Origin: Ideonella_A sakaiensis_A
GTDB taxonomy: Bacteria > Pseudomonadota > Gammaproteobacteria > Burkholderiales > Burkholderiaceae_C
Length of the DNA stretch: 64,000 nt
Assembly (NCBI RefSeq): GCF_048320135.1
Contig: NZ_CP182947.1
Location: forward strand, 1,798,001 to 1,862,000
Reading direction: 5' to 3'
Shown: piece after piece, positions 50,263-58,961 of the stretch
How the letters are laid out: every line of letters starts with the position of its first letter
Numbering within the stretch: the stretch's first letter is position 1
Made by a program: the position numbers and the translations under genes
Notes under the pieces: model-generated
What the model saw: only the letters and a program-made list of their open reading frames with translations
Databases searched by the model: none
Told to the model about the DNA's origin: nothing

Positions 50263-52542
50263 TCAGCCGCTGCTGCTGCGCCACGCGGCCGCGGCGGCGC
50301 GCAGCCGTTCCGACAGGTGGCGGGCAATGTTGCGATACAGCCTGGAACACAGCAGCGGATCCTGCCGGTCCAGCTCGTCGAGCGAGCGCCGGCTCAGCGA
50401 CAACACGACCGACGGCAGGTCGGCGACGGCGTCTGCAGTGCGGCCGCCACCGTCGAGCATCGCCGTCTCGCCGAGCATCATGCCGGGCGAAAAACTGACA
50501 TAACGCTGCCTCGGCAGCGCCGGCCTGGCTGGCGCCGGATCGCTTGCCGACACCGCAGCGGCGCTGACGACGCTGACCGACCCTGACAGCAGCACATACA
50601 GCCGATCGCCGCTTTCGCCCTGGCGGAACAGCAGCTCGCCGGCGGTCAGTTCGCGTCGCTCCAGCAACGCGGCCAGCCGGCCGAGCTGCGCCGCATCGAG
50701 GCCGTCGGCAAGGCTGCACGCCGACAGTTCGACAGCGCCCGACTTGGACCGAGATCCCGTATCGTGTTCAGCGAGAAGCTGGGCCTCGGCCGCCTCGATC
50801 GCCTGGTCGACATCGGCAAACCAGTGATCCGGCGACAGCGCCGCAGCGGCGAATTCATGCAGGGCCTGGCCGTGGCGGTTGCCGCTCGCGACCGCTGCCA
50901 GCCGCATCACGACGCCGCGCGCCTGCAGGCGTTGGCCGATCTGCGCCAGCACCACCGCGCCAGAGGCGTCGATCAGCGTGATGCGCTTGAAATCGAGCAC
51001 GATGCAGCGGCAGCTGCGCGGCAGCGCCTCGACCTCGTCGGCGAGGCGGTCGGCGCTGCCGAAAAACAGCGCGCCTTCGAGCTCGAGAACGACGATGCGC
51101 TGGCGCAGCCGGCGCAGCAGCGCTTCGTGGTCTGGCGGGTAGATGCGCCGTGATGGCAATGCCGTCGCGTCGTAGCGGTTGCGCAGCAGCGAGCGGTTCA
51201 TGCTGCGCACGAACATCACGATCGCCAGCAAGGCGCCGATCGCCACGCCGGCGAGCAGGCCGAACACCAGCGTGCAGACCGCGACGACGGCTACCACCGC
51301 GAGATTGAGTTGCAGGTCCGGCGTGCGCAGACCATGCCACCACTGCGCGATCAGCTGGTGTGTCCACTGATCGGCGAGTGACCAGGCGATCATCACCATG
51401 ATCGCGGCCATCACGACCTTCGGGATCATCGCCAGCATCGGCCCGCCGGCCAGCGCCAGCACCGCGAACAGCGCGGTTCCCAGAATCAGTGCCTGGGGTG
51501 CGCGGCCGCCTTCGCTGGTGATCGCCAGCGCCCGGGTGCGGTGCAGCAACACCGGCAGACCGGCGAAGCAGCCGCTGGCGATGTTGGCTGCGCCGAGCGC
51601 CAGCAATTCACGTCTTGCATCGGTCCGCGCGCCCAGCGCCTGGTCGAGGGCAAGGCCGTCGAGCACCATCGTCAGGGTGCCGATCACCGCCAGCAGCGCT
51701 GCCGTCGTCAGCGCGGCCAGCGCATGGCGCTGCAGCAGCACATGCTGGTCGGGACCGAACCACGGCGCCAGCAGATCGGCGCGCGGCAGCGCCTGCGGCA
51801 GGCTGCCGGTCAGCGGGCCGAGCGCAAGCGATGGCAGCAGGCGCTCGATCGCGAACCAGGCAACGATGCCGACCAGCAGGCCGACAAAACTGGCCGGCAC
51901 GCGGCGCGTGATCCGCGGCGCGAAGTGGATCGCGGCAATCGTCAGCAACGCAACCAGCAACGTGCCGGTCTGGATGCCACCGATCGCAGACCAGCCCTGC
52001 ATCGCCCACGACCCGTCCGGCCAGCCGAGCAGCAGCGGCAGTTGCGTCAGCACGATCAGCAGCGCGACGCCATTCATGAAACCGGCGAGCACCGGTTGCG
52101 GAACGAACTTGGCCAGCTTGACGAGGCCAACCGCTGCGATCAGCAACTGCACGATGCCCATGCCGACCACGGTTGCGGCGGTCAACGCGAGCAGGCTGGC
52201 GACCGCCGCGACATCGTGCACGTCGAAAGCCGGATCGGCGACGACCTGCGCAACCAGCCCGGCGAGTATCAGCACCGGCGCCGCGGTCGGTGCGCCGGCA
52301 GGCATCGGGCCGCGCCCGAGCAGGCCGAAGACGATGCCGCCAACCACGATCGAGACGAATGCGGCCGGGATGCCGATCGCCGGGCCCGCTGCCGCCAGCG
52401 CAGCATAGGCCAGCAGGCCCTGCGTCAGCACGCTGGGCAGTGCGGCGAGCGTTCCGCTGGCAGCGGCAACGGCATCGCGGCGCCAGCCGGCGACCGGCTG
52501 CGTCGCAATCACCGCCGGCGCATCGGACAAGCGATCAGGCAT
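50263..52542 (-). CDS. SulP anion transporter with STAS and cyclic-nucleotide-binding domains
   Basis: This is a membrane protein of 759 residues. Residues 20-440 form a SulP carrier (ten or more helices, GSLPQALPRADLL region, AGFMNGVALLIVLTQ). A STAS domain (about 455-560) has VLDFKRITLIDASGAVVL. The C-terminal cNMP barrel (about 625-745) keeps the phosphate cassette GETAMLDGGGRTADA with E692 and R701, as in cAMP-binding proteins. SulP members move sulfate, bicarbonate or similar anions. The next gene encodes a nucleotide cyclase, so ligand gating of transport is a direct prediction. Function of the STAS is inferred. Confidence 0.9.
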   Translation of the reverse strand: MPDRLSDAPAVIATQPVAGWRRDAVAAASGTLAALPSVLTQGLLAYAALAAAGPAIGIPAAFVSIVVGGIVFGLLGRGPMPAGAPTAAPVLILAGLVAQVVADPAFDVHDVAAVASLLALTAATVVGMGIVQLLIAAVGLVKLAKFVPQPVLAGFMNGVALLIVLTQLPLLLGWPDGSWAMQGWSAIGGIQTGTLLVALLTIAAIHFAPRITRRVPASFVGLLVGIVAWFAIERLLPSLALGPLTGSLPQALPRADLLAPWFGPDQHVLLQRHALAALTTAALLAVIGTLTMVLDGLALDQALGARTDARRELLALGAANIASGCFAGLPVLLHRTRALAITSEGGRAPQALILGTALFAVLALAGGPMLAMIPKVVMAAIMVMIAWSLADQWTHQLIAQWWHGLRTPDLQLNLAVVAVVAVCTLVFGLLAGVAIGALLAIVMFVRSMNRSLLRNRYDATALPSRRIYPPDHEALLRRLRQRIVVLELEGALFFGSADRLADEVEALPRSCRCIVLDFKRITLIDASGAVVLAQIGQRLQARGVVMRLAAVASGNRHGQALHEFAAAALSPDHWFADVDQAIEAAEAQLLAEHDTGSRSKSGAVELSACSLADGLDAAQLGRLAALLERRELTAGELLFRQGESGDRLYVLLSGSVSVVSAAAVSASDPAPARPALPRQRYVSFSPGMMLGETAMLDGGGRTADAVADLPSVVLSLSRRSLDELDRQDPLLCSRLYRNIARHLSERLRAAAAAWRSSSG

Positions 52543-52718
52543 CGTCCTAGTGTCGCAGCCGATGCCGGCTCATGGAAGTGCGGTTTGTCGACGCTGCCGT
52601 GAGGCGGATCGGCGCTGCGCGCCGCGTTTGACCAGGAACAAGGCGCATCGGTCGATGCGGTGTATCGTCAGAAGGCGTCGTCATACGCCGGCGCCAACCC
52701 GTTCCCAAGGATCAAGGC

Positions 52719-53141
52719 ATGAGCTTCTTCAAATCAATACTCGGCAAACTCGGTATCGGCGACAAGGAGGAAGAGAAGCAACCCACCGTTGCCCCATCCA
52801 GAGTGCCCGAGCAGAGCCGATCGATGGACGCGCCTGCGCCAGTGGCGCCACCGGTAGCACCACCTGCAGCGCCGGTGGCGCCGGTGGACATGGTCGCCAA
52901 GCTCGATGCGATGGCCGCGGCCAATCCACAGAAGCTCAACTGGCGAACCTCGATCGTCGATCTGCTGAAGCTGCTCGGTCTGGACAGCAGCCTCGACAAG
53001 CGCAAGGAACTGGCCGCCGAACTCGGCTGCCCGCCGGAGAAGATGGGCGATTCGGCAGCGATGAACATCTGGCTGCACAAGGCCGTGATGCAGAAGCTCG
53101 CGGCGAACGGCGGCAATATCCCGCGAGAACTGCTCGACTGA
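52719..53141 (+). CDS. DUF3597 family protein
   Basis: This is a protein of 140 residues. A short N-terminal SFFKSILGKLGIGDKEEEK segment is followed by a Pro/Ala/Val-rich linker (about 35-57) and a helical C-terminal DUF3597 domain: MVAKLDAMAAANPQKLNWRTSIVDLLKLLGLDSSLDKRKELAAELG and MNIWLHKAVMQKLAANGG. The domain is a small peptidoglycan-associated-like helix bundle of unknown role. Start at ATG 52719. It is divergent from the SulP gene and followed by a terminator that serves the opposite-strand gene. Confidence 0.85.
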   Translation: MSFFKSILGKLGIGDKEEEKQPTVAPSRVPEQSRSMDAPAPVAPPVAPPAAPVAPVDMVAKLDAMAAANPQKLNWRTSIVDLLKLLGLDSSLDKRKELAAELGCPPEKMGDSAAMNIWLHKAVMQKLAANGGNIPRELLD

Positions 53142-53194
53142 ACCATCTGCCGGCCGCCTGCGGCGCCACCGATCGCCGCGTCTGACGCAAAAAC

Positions 53195-53220
53195 GCCCGC
53201 CGGAGAAATCTCCGGCGGGC
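53195..53220 (-). terminator. Intrinsic terminator for the PA2169-type gene
   Basis: A perfect 12-base stem GCCCGCCGGAGA/TCTCCGGCGGGC is followed on the minus strand by GTTTTTGC. It ends the gene at 53250 and separates it from the convergent DUF3597 gene. Confidence 0.85.
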
Positions 53221-53249
53221 AGTTCGGCTGTTTGCTCAGCCGGCGATGA

Positions 53250-53702
53250 TCAGCTCTTGACCTTCAGCTCGTCGCGGCGGCGGCGCACCTCGTCGTGGTT
53301 GCGCTTGACGCCCTGGTATTGCTGGTCGACCAGCGTGCGCGCTTCAGGCGTCAGATGATCGTCCTTCAACGCGTCGCGGTAGGTCTCGAGTGCGGCATCC
53401 TCGCCCCGCTCGGCTTCCTCGAGCACGGCCAGATCGTCATAGCTCGACAGCTTGGCCTTCACGGATACCCAGCCGCGGTGCATCGCGCCGAGCATGCTGC
53501 CGTCGTCCTCGGCCTTGCCGCCCATGCGGGTGACGAGCGCCTGCAGTTGTTGCGCAGCCATCCGGCACTCGCTGGCGCGCGATGCCAGCATCGACTTCAG
53601 CTCGTGCGATTTCGCCTGCTCCGAGCAGGCCTTGAAACCATATTCGCCGTCCTTGCACGTCTCGATCAGTTCATTCAGGGTTTTGATCGTCTTGTCTGTC
53701 AT
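53250..53702 (-). CDS. PA2169 family four-helix-bundle protein (DUF2383)
   Basis: This is a ferritin-like helical protein of 150 residues. TLNELIETCKDGEYGFKACSEQAKS at the start, then SECRMAAQQLQALV and EEAERGEDAALETYRDALKD, are typical of DUF2383/PA2169 proteins. Members are induced in stress and stationary phase, and may bind metal through the Glu/His-rich helices. ATG at 53702. It has its own intrinsic terminator, so it is probably a single-gene unit. The role is unknown. Confidence 0.88.
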   Translation of the reverse strand: MTDKTIKTLNELIETCKDGEYGFKACSEQAKSHELKSMLASRASECRMAAQQLQALVTRMGGKAEDDGSMLGAMHRGWVSVKAKLSSYDDLAVLEEAERGEDAALETYRDALKDDHLTPEARTLVDQQYQGVKRNHDEVRRRRDELKVKS

Positions 53703-53937
53703 GTTCGTTTTCCTCGCAAGAAGTGAATGTGTCAGCCATCGTAGAAAGAGGTGCGGCTGCAATCTGTAGGAACGGCTCCCCTTCGCGGGTCGGAATCGGC
53801 GATGCACAGCGGTGGCGATCGAGTGGGCCTTGCCGCTCGGCGGCCGCTTGCATCATCTCGAGGCGTCGTCCTACAGCCGGGCAATGGGCTGCCGAGTGGA
53901 ATCTCGTTGCCGGGATTTCCGGCTTGAGGAGAACCCC

Positions 53938-54393
53938 ATGAAACAGTCATTGATCGCGTTGTCAGTGGCCGCCCTGGCCGGCCTGACCAGCCTGACGGTA
54001 TCGGCCGCATCCCACGGGGGCGCCGCCCCGATGACCCCGGGCGCGTCGGCACCGGCGCCGATGGCCACGCCGCCGGCTGCACCGATGGCGTCGACGACGG
54101 CAACCGCTTCGGCGAGCGGCAGCGTCAGCTTTTCGGGCAGCAAGGAAGAAGCCAAGGCAATGGAAAAGCAGGCCGACGCCGAATACAAGACCGCGAAGAA
54201 GCAGTGCAAGGAGATGAAGGGCGACGCCGAAAAGAGCTGCATGAAGCAGGCCAAGGCCACGCGTGACAAGGCAAAGGCGCATGCCGAAGGCATCGAGGCG
54301 ATGGCAAAGGCGAAAACCGATGCCGATCGCGCCAAGGTGACCGCGAAATACGAGAAGAAGATGGCCGAGGCCGACCTGAAGGCGTCGAAATAA
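53938..54393 (+). CDS. Exported Ala/Lys-rich protein with paired cysteines
   Basis: This secreted protein of 151 residues has a signal peptide (ALAGLTSLTVSAAS), a Pro/Ala/Met-rich linker, and a coiled-coil C-terminal half. The segment YKTAKKQCKEMKGDAEKSC has two cysteines 12 residues apart and resembles short envelope proteins common in Burkholderiales. The Lys/Ala/Glu heptads suggest an extended helix. GAGGAG precedes the ATG. The intrinsic terminator at 54462 follows. Likely periplasmic; function unknown. Confidence 0.75.
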   Translation: MKQSLIALSVAALAGLTSLTVSAASHGGAAPMTPGASAPAPMATPPAAPMASTTATASASGSVSFSGSKEEAKAMEKQADAEYKTAKKQCKEMKGDAEKSCMKQAKATRDKAKAHAEGIEAMAKAKTDADRAKVTAKYEKKMAEADLKASK

Positions 54394-54461
54394 GCCAGCA
54401 TCCGGCCGCGCTCGACGCGGCAGCGGTGGCGGTTTCATTTCGTGTCCGCCGCCGGTTTCCG

Positions 54462-54493
54462 GCCCGCGATGGCATTGCCGTCGCGGGCTTTTT
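54462..54493 (+). terminator. Intrinsic terminator after the Ala/Lys-rich protein gene
   Basis: An eight-base stem GCCCGCGA/TCGCGGGC is extended by an inner GGC/GCC pair and followed by TTTTT. It lies about 70 bases after the stop at 54393 and before the aldehyde dehydrogenase gene. Confidence 0.8.
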
Positions 54494-54640
54494 CCGTTTC
54501 TGGCCCTGCGCGCCCGCTGGATATAGGGTTGCGAAGAACCGCCGTCCGGGCAGGGATTGGCAGTCGATGCGATGATCGACCTGTTGTGCAGACGGCGCGC
54601 CCGCCTGCACCAGCCCCTGCAACCCCAGACGAGGAAGACC

Positions 54641-56089
54641 ATGAGCTCAGAAACGACCTATTCCGACACCCGACTGCTGATCGCCGGAGAGTGGTGCGAC
54701 GCTGCCAGCGGCAAGACGATCGATGTCGTCAATCCGGCCACCGGCAAGGTGATCGGCAAGGTTGCACATGCCGGAATCCCTGACCTCGACCGCGCGCTGG
54801 CCGCTGCGCAAAGCGGCTTCGAGGCCTGGCGCAAGATTCCCGCCAATGAACGCGCCGCAACGATGCGCAAGGCCGCTGCACTGGTGCGCGAACGCGCCGC
54901 CGCGATCGGCCGGCTGCTGACCCAGGAACAGGGCAAGCCGTTTGTCGAGGCCCGCGGCGAGGTGCTGGCCGCCGCCGACATCCTCGAGTGGTTTGCCGAC
55001 GAAGGCCGCCGTGTTTACGGCCGCATCGTGCCGTCGCGCAACATCAATGCGCAGCAGCTGGTGATGAAGGAGCCGGTCGGCCCGGTCGCTGCGTTCACGC
55101 CGTGGAATTTCCCGGTCAACCAGATCGTCCGCAAGATCGGCGCCGCGCTCGGCAGCGGCTGCTCGTTCCTCGTCAAGGCGCCGGAAGAGACACCGGCGTC
55201 GCCGGCCGCCTTCCTGCAGTGTTTCATCGACGCCGGCGTGCCGGCTGGCACCGTCGGGCTGGTCTTCGGCGATCCGGCCGAGATTTCCGGCTACCTGATT
55301 CCGCACCCGGTGATCCGCAAGGTCACGTTCACCGGCTCGACGCCGGTCGGCAAGCAGCTCGCCGCACTCGCCGGCCAGCACATGAAGCGTTCGACGATGG
55401 AGCTCGGCGGCCACGCACCGGTGATCGTCGCCGAGGACGCCGATGTCGCGCTGGCGGTCAAGTGCGCCGGCGGCGCCAAATTCCGCAATGCCGGACAGGT
55501 CTGCATCTCGCCGACGCGTTTTCTCGTTCACAACAGCCTGCGCGAGGAATTTGCCGCGGCACTGGTCAAGCATGCGCAGGGCCTGAAGCTCGGTGACGGC
55601 CTGGCCGAAGGCACGACGCTCGGCCCGCTGGCCAACGAGCGCCGCCTCGCCGCGATGGCCAAGGTGATGGACGACGCGGTGAAGACCGGCGCGAAGATCG
55701 CGACCGGCGGCGAACGTGTCGGCAATTCCGGCAACTTCTTTGCGCCGACGGTGCTGACCGATGTCTCGCTCGACGCCGACATCTTCAACAACGAGCCGTT
55801 CGGCCCGGTCGCCGCGATCCGCGGCTTCGACACGCTCGACGAGGCGATCGCCGAATCGAACCGGCTGCCGTTCGGCCTGGCCGGTTATGCGTTCACGAAG
55901 TCGATCAAGAATGCGCACCAGCTGGCGCAACGGCTCGAAGTCGGCATGTTGTGGATCAACCAGCCGGCAGCACCGGTGGCCGAACTGCCGTTCGGCGGCG
56001 TCAAGGAGTCGGGTTATGGCTCCGAAGGCGGACCGGAGGCGATGGAAGCCTATGTCGTGACGAAACACGTTTCGGTAATGGCCGCCTGA
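54641..56089 (+). CDS. NAD(P)-dependent aldehyde dehydrogenase, succinate-semialdehyde type
   Basis: This is an aldehyde dehydrogenase of 482 residues. Catalytic E254 is in MELGGHAPVIV and C288 in NAGQVCISPTRF; FTPWNFPVN and FTGSTPVGK belong to the cofactor site, and FGGVKESGYGSEGG closes the domain. Together these match the succinate-semialdehyde/GabD group, but related enzymes act on other aldehydes. GAGGAAG precedes the ATG. The EamA transporter follows 16 bases later in the same direction, so the two may be co-transcribed. Confidence 0.87.
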   Translation: MSSETTYSDTRLLIAGEWCDAASGKTIDVVNPATGKVIGKVAHAGIPDLDRALAAAQSGFEAWRKIPANERAATMRKAAALVRERAAAIGRLLTQEQGKPFVEARGEVLAAADILEWFADEGRRVYGRIVPSRNINAQQLVMKEPVGPVAAFTPWNFPVNQIVRKIGAALGSGCSFLVKAPEETPASPAAFLQCFIDAGVPAGTVGLVFGDPAEISGYLIPHPVIRKVTFTGSTPVGKQLAALAGQHMKRSTMELGGHAPVIVAEDADVALAVKCAGGAKFRNAGQVCISPTRFLVHNSLREEFAAALVKHAQGLKLGDGLAEGTTLGPLANERRLAAMAKVMDDAVKTGAKIATGGERVGNSGNFFAPTVLTDVSLDADIFNNEPFGPVAAIRGFDTLDEAIAESNRLPFGLAGYAFTKSIKNAHQLAQRLEVGMLWINQPAAPVAELPFGGVKESGYGSEGGPEAMEAYVVTKHVSVMAA

Positions 56090-56105
56090 CCGAAGCAGCC
56101 TGTCG

Positions 56106-57041
56106 ATGGACGCGGCGAGCGCCGAAGCCGAGCGCAAGGCCCGGCTGACCGGCTTGTTGTGGGGCTTGCTCGCCGCGTCGATCTGGGCCGTTTATACGGT
56201 GGTCGCGCGGCTCGGCGTGAAAGCCGGGCTGAGCCCGGGTGACCTGACGCTGCTGCGTTTTGCGCCCGGCGCGCTGTTGATGGCGCCGCTGATCTGGCGC
56301 TGGGGCTGGCGCGACCTGGCCGGCATCGGCTGGCGGCGCGGCATGATCCTGACGCTGCTCGCCGGCCCCGGTTTCAGCCTGTTGTTCATGACCGGCTTCA
56401 CGTTTGCGCCGCTGGCCCACGGCGCGGTGATTGCGCCGGCCTGCCAGCTGCTGGTCGGCATCGGCGTGTCGGCGCTGATTGCGCACCAGGGGCTGACGCG
56501 CGACAACACGATCGGGGCCGCCTTCGTCGTCCTCGGCCTGATTTTCATGGGTGGCGACAGCCTGCTGCACGGTGAGGGCGGGCTGACGCTGCTCGGCGAC
56601 CTGTTGTTTGCCGCCGCCGGCTGCTGCTGGGGGCTGTTCGGCGCGCTGTCGCGGCGCTGGCAGGTCGACCCGCTGCGCGTCACGTCGGTGGTCGTCGTGC
56701 TGGCGTTCCTGTTGTTCGTGCCGTTCTTTTTTGCGTTGTCCGACCTCGGCCGCCTGGCCAGCGCCGGCGTGCCGATGCTGGTGCTGCAGGTGTTTGCGCA
56801 GGGCCTCGGCGCCGGGCTGGTTGCGGTGCTGGCGTTCAGCCGCGCCGTCGCCTACCTCGGGTCGGCGCGCGCCGCATTTTTCGGCGCGATGGTGCCGGGC
56901 GCCGCATCGCTGCTGGCGATTCCGGTGCTCGGCGAGGTGCCGGGCACGCTGCAGATCCTCGGCATCGCCGCGGTGGTCTCGGGGCTGCTGATCGCGTTCG
57001 GCGCGGTGCGCATGCTGCTGCTGCGTGCGCAGCAGGCCTGA
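56106..57041 (+). CDS. EamA family (DMT) transporter
   Basis: This is a membrane protein of 311 residues with ten helices in two repeated halves, as in the drug/metabolite transporter family. Each EamA repeat starts with a Gly/Ala-rich helix (LLWGLLAASIWAVYTVVARLG and LLFAAAGCCWGLFGALSRRW). Exporters of this type move amino acids or metabolites outward. It follows the aldehyde dehydrogenase gene by 16 bases. Substrate unknown. Confidence 0.88.
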   Translation: MDAASAEAERKARLTGLLWGLLAASIWAVYTVVARLGVKAGLSPGDLTLLRFAPGALLMAPLIWRWGWRDLAGIGWRRGMILTLLAGPGFSLLFMTGFTFAPLAHGAVIAPACQLLVGIGVSALIAHQGLTRDNTIGAAFVVLGLIFMGGDSLLHGEGGLTLLGDLLFAAAGCCWGLFGALSRRWQVDPLRVTSVVVVLAFLLFVPFFFALSDLGRLASAGVPMLVLQVFAQGLGAGLVAVLAFSRAVAYLGSARAAFFGAMVPGAASLLAIPVLGEVPGTLQILGIAAVVSGLLIAFGAVRMLLLRAQQA

Positions 57042-57052
57042 CCGGGGCCCGC

Positions 57053-57694
57053 TCAGCTCGCTTGCTGCTGCGGCTGCGCCAGCTGGCGCAGCGCCTGCTC
57101 GATCACCTCCGGCGGCTGCCCACCCTGGATCAGGTGGCGGTCGTTGATGATCATCGACGGCACCGCACTGATGCCGAGTTGCTGCCAGTGGCGCTCGAGC
57201 GCGCGCACCTCGTTCGCATACTCATCCGACTCGAGAATCTGCCGCGCGCGCTCGACATCGAGGCCGACCTCGCCGGCCAGTCGCAGCAGCACATCGGTCG
57301 CACCGGGGTTTTCGGCATCGCCGTGGTAGGCCTTCAGCAGCGCATGTTTCAGCTCGCGCTGCTTGCCTTCGAGGCCGGCCCAGTGCAGCATGCGGTGCGC
57401 ATCGAAGGTATTCCAGACCCATGGCCGCTCGCCGAAGCTGAAGCCGACTTCTGCGCCACGCTGGCGGATCGCCTCGCGGTTCTGCGCCACCCGTTCCGGC
57501 GTCGAGCCATATTTCTCGACCAGATAGGCGACCGTTTCGCGGCCTTCCGGCGCCAATGTCGGATTCAGCTCGAACGGCTGGAAATGCAGTTCGACATCGA
57601 CATCGTCGCCGAGCCGGCGCAACGCGGCTTCCAGCGAATACAGGCCGACCGCGCACCATGGGCAGGCGACGTCGGAGACAAAATCGATCTTCAT
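57053..57694 (-). CDS. DsbA family oxidoreductase, FrnE-like
   Basis: This is a cytoplasmic protein of 213 residues with no signal peptide. The thioredoxin-like active site is CPWC at residues 11-14 (MKIDFVSDVACPWCAVG), and the cis-Pro loop is GISAVPSMIINDRHLIQGGQP. The helical insertion is that of FrnE-like DsbA relatives (2-hydroxychromene isomerase-type fold). It probably handles disulfide or glutathione-linked redox in the cytosol under oxidative stress. ATG at 57694. It is convergent with the EamA gene and divergent from the RND adaptor gene. Confidence 0.9.
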   Translation of the reverse strand: MKIDFVSDVACPWCAVGLYSLEAALRRLGDDVDVELHFQPFELNPTLAPEGRETVAYLVEKYGSTPERVAQNREAIRQRGAEVGFSFGERPWVWNTFDAHRMLHWAGLEGKQRELKHALLKAYHGDAENPGATDVLLRLAGEVGLDVERARQILESDEYANEVRALERHWQQLGISAVPSMIINDRHLIQGGQPPEVIEQALRQLAQPQQQAS

Positions 57695-57836
57695 CTGGCT
57701 ATCCCATTGGGTGGATGTCGAATGATCGTAACAGCCGCACCGTTCGGCTGCAGTGCTCGCCGACTGCTGGCGGGGCCATGGCAGACTGTGGCCACGACGC
57801 CGCTCGGCGGCTTTCCTCAAGCCAGCATCCCGCACC

Positions 57837-58952
57837 GTGTACCAGCCCGTGAACCCGACCCTCGCCCCGCATCGGCGCCGATATGCACGCTGGCTGCCAG
57901 CGATCGCGCTGCTGGCCGCGAGCGGTCTGCCGGCGCCTGCGGCGGCGCAGCCCGACCGTGCCGCGTCGGCGGCGGCAACGGCTGCGGCCAGCGTCGACGT
58001 GGCCCGCCTCGACACGGTCTGGCTGCAGCCGGAGCGCGAGGCGCCGGCCGTCGTCGTCGCGCGCAACGAAGCGAAACTGGCCGCCGAGGCGTCCGGCGTG
58101 CTGTTGCGCTGGACGGCCGATGTCGGCGCGCAGGTCGACAAGGGTGATCTGCTCGCGCAGATCGACCCGCGTGATGCCGAACTTGCGCTGCAACGGGCCC
58201 GCGCCGCATTGCAGGCGGCCAGTGCCAGGCTCGAGTTGGCGCAGGCGCAATTGAGCCGCGCCCGCGAGCTGGTCGCACAGGGATTTTTTTCGCAGGAGGC
58301 GCTCGCGCAGCGAGAAACCGAGGTCGCGCTGCTGCGCAGCGAACGCAGCAGCCAGCAGGCGCAGCTCGCGCTGGCGCAGCGCCAGCTCGACAAGACCAGC
58401 CTGCGCGCGCCGTTTGCCGGCACGATCCGGCAGCGCCTCGCGCAGACCGGCGAGACGGTCGCGCCGGGCAGCGTGCTGTTTGTTCTGACCGAAACCGGCG
58501 CCGCCGAGGTCGAGGCCACGCTGAGCCCGGCCGACGCCGCCGGCCTGCGCCGCGCCGAGGAACCACGCTTCGAGTCGCCAGCCGGCAGTTTTGCGCTGCA
58601 GCTGCTGCGCATCAGCCCGCTGCTCAGTGCGCCGGCACGCACCCGCACCGCGCGACTGGTTTTCCGTGACGCCGATGGCGCCCCGGCGCCCGGCAGCAGC
58701 GGCAGCCTGCGCTGGATCGAGCGGCAACCCCATCTGCCGCCGGACCTGCTGGTGCGCCGTGCCGGCCAGCTCGGTGTCTATGTCGAGGAGCGCAGCGGCG
58801 GCATCACCGTGGCGCGTTTTGTCGCGCTGCCCGGTGCGCAGGAAGGACGCGCCAGTGCGGTGCCCGACACACTCGGCCCGACTACCCGCATCGTCGTGCG
58901 TGGCCAGGCCGGGCTGCGCGACGGCCAGCCGATCAGCTCACAGCCACGCTGA
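57837..58952 (+). CDS. RND efflux periplasmic adaptor
   Basis: This is a membrane-fusion protein of about 371 residues. A signal-like segment (LPAIALLAASGLPAPAAAQ) precedes the lipoyl half-motif NEAKLAAEASGVLLRWTADVGAQVDKGDLLAQIDPRD, a coiled-coil hairpin (about 110-160) and the second lipoyl part LRAPFAGTIRQRLAQTGETV. There is no lipobox. The start is a GTG at 57837 or four codons later at 57849; no ATG fits. It is followed after nine bases by the pump gene. No outer-membrane channel gene is in the window. Confidence 0.85.
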   Translation: MYQPVNPTLAPHRRRYARWLPAIALLAASGLPAPAAAQPDRAASAAATAAASVDVARLDTVWLQPEREAPAVVVARNEAKLAAEASGVLLRWTADVGAQVDKGDLLAQIDPRDAELALQRARAALQAASARLELAQAQLSRARELVAQGFFSQEALAQRETEVALLRSERSSQQAQLALAQRQLDKTSLRAPFAGTIRQRLAQTGETVAPGSVLFVLTETGAAEVEATLSPADAAGLRRAEEPRFESPAGSFALQLLRISPLLSAPARTRTARLVFRDADGAPAPGSSGSLRWIERQPHLPPDLLVRRAGQLGVYVEERSGGITVARFVALPGAQEGRASAVPDTLGPTTRIVVRGQAGLRDGQPISSQPR

Positions 58953-58961
58953 AGGCAGCCG

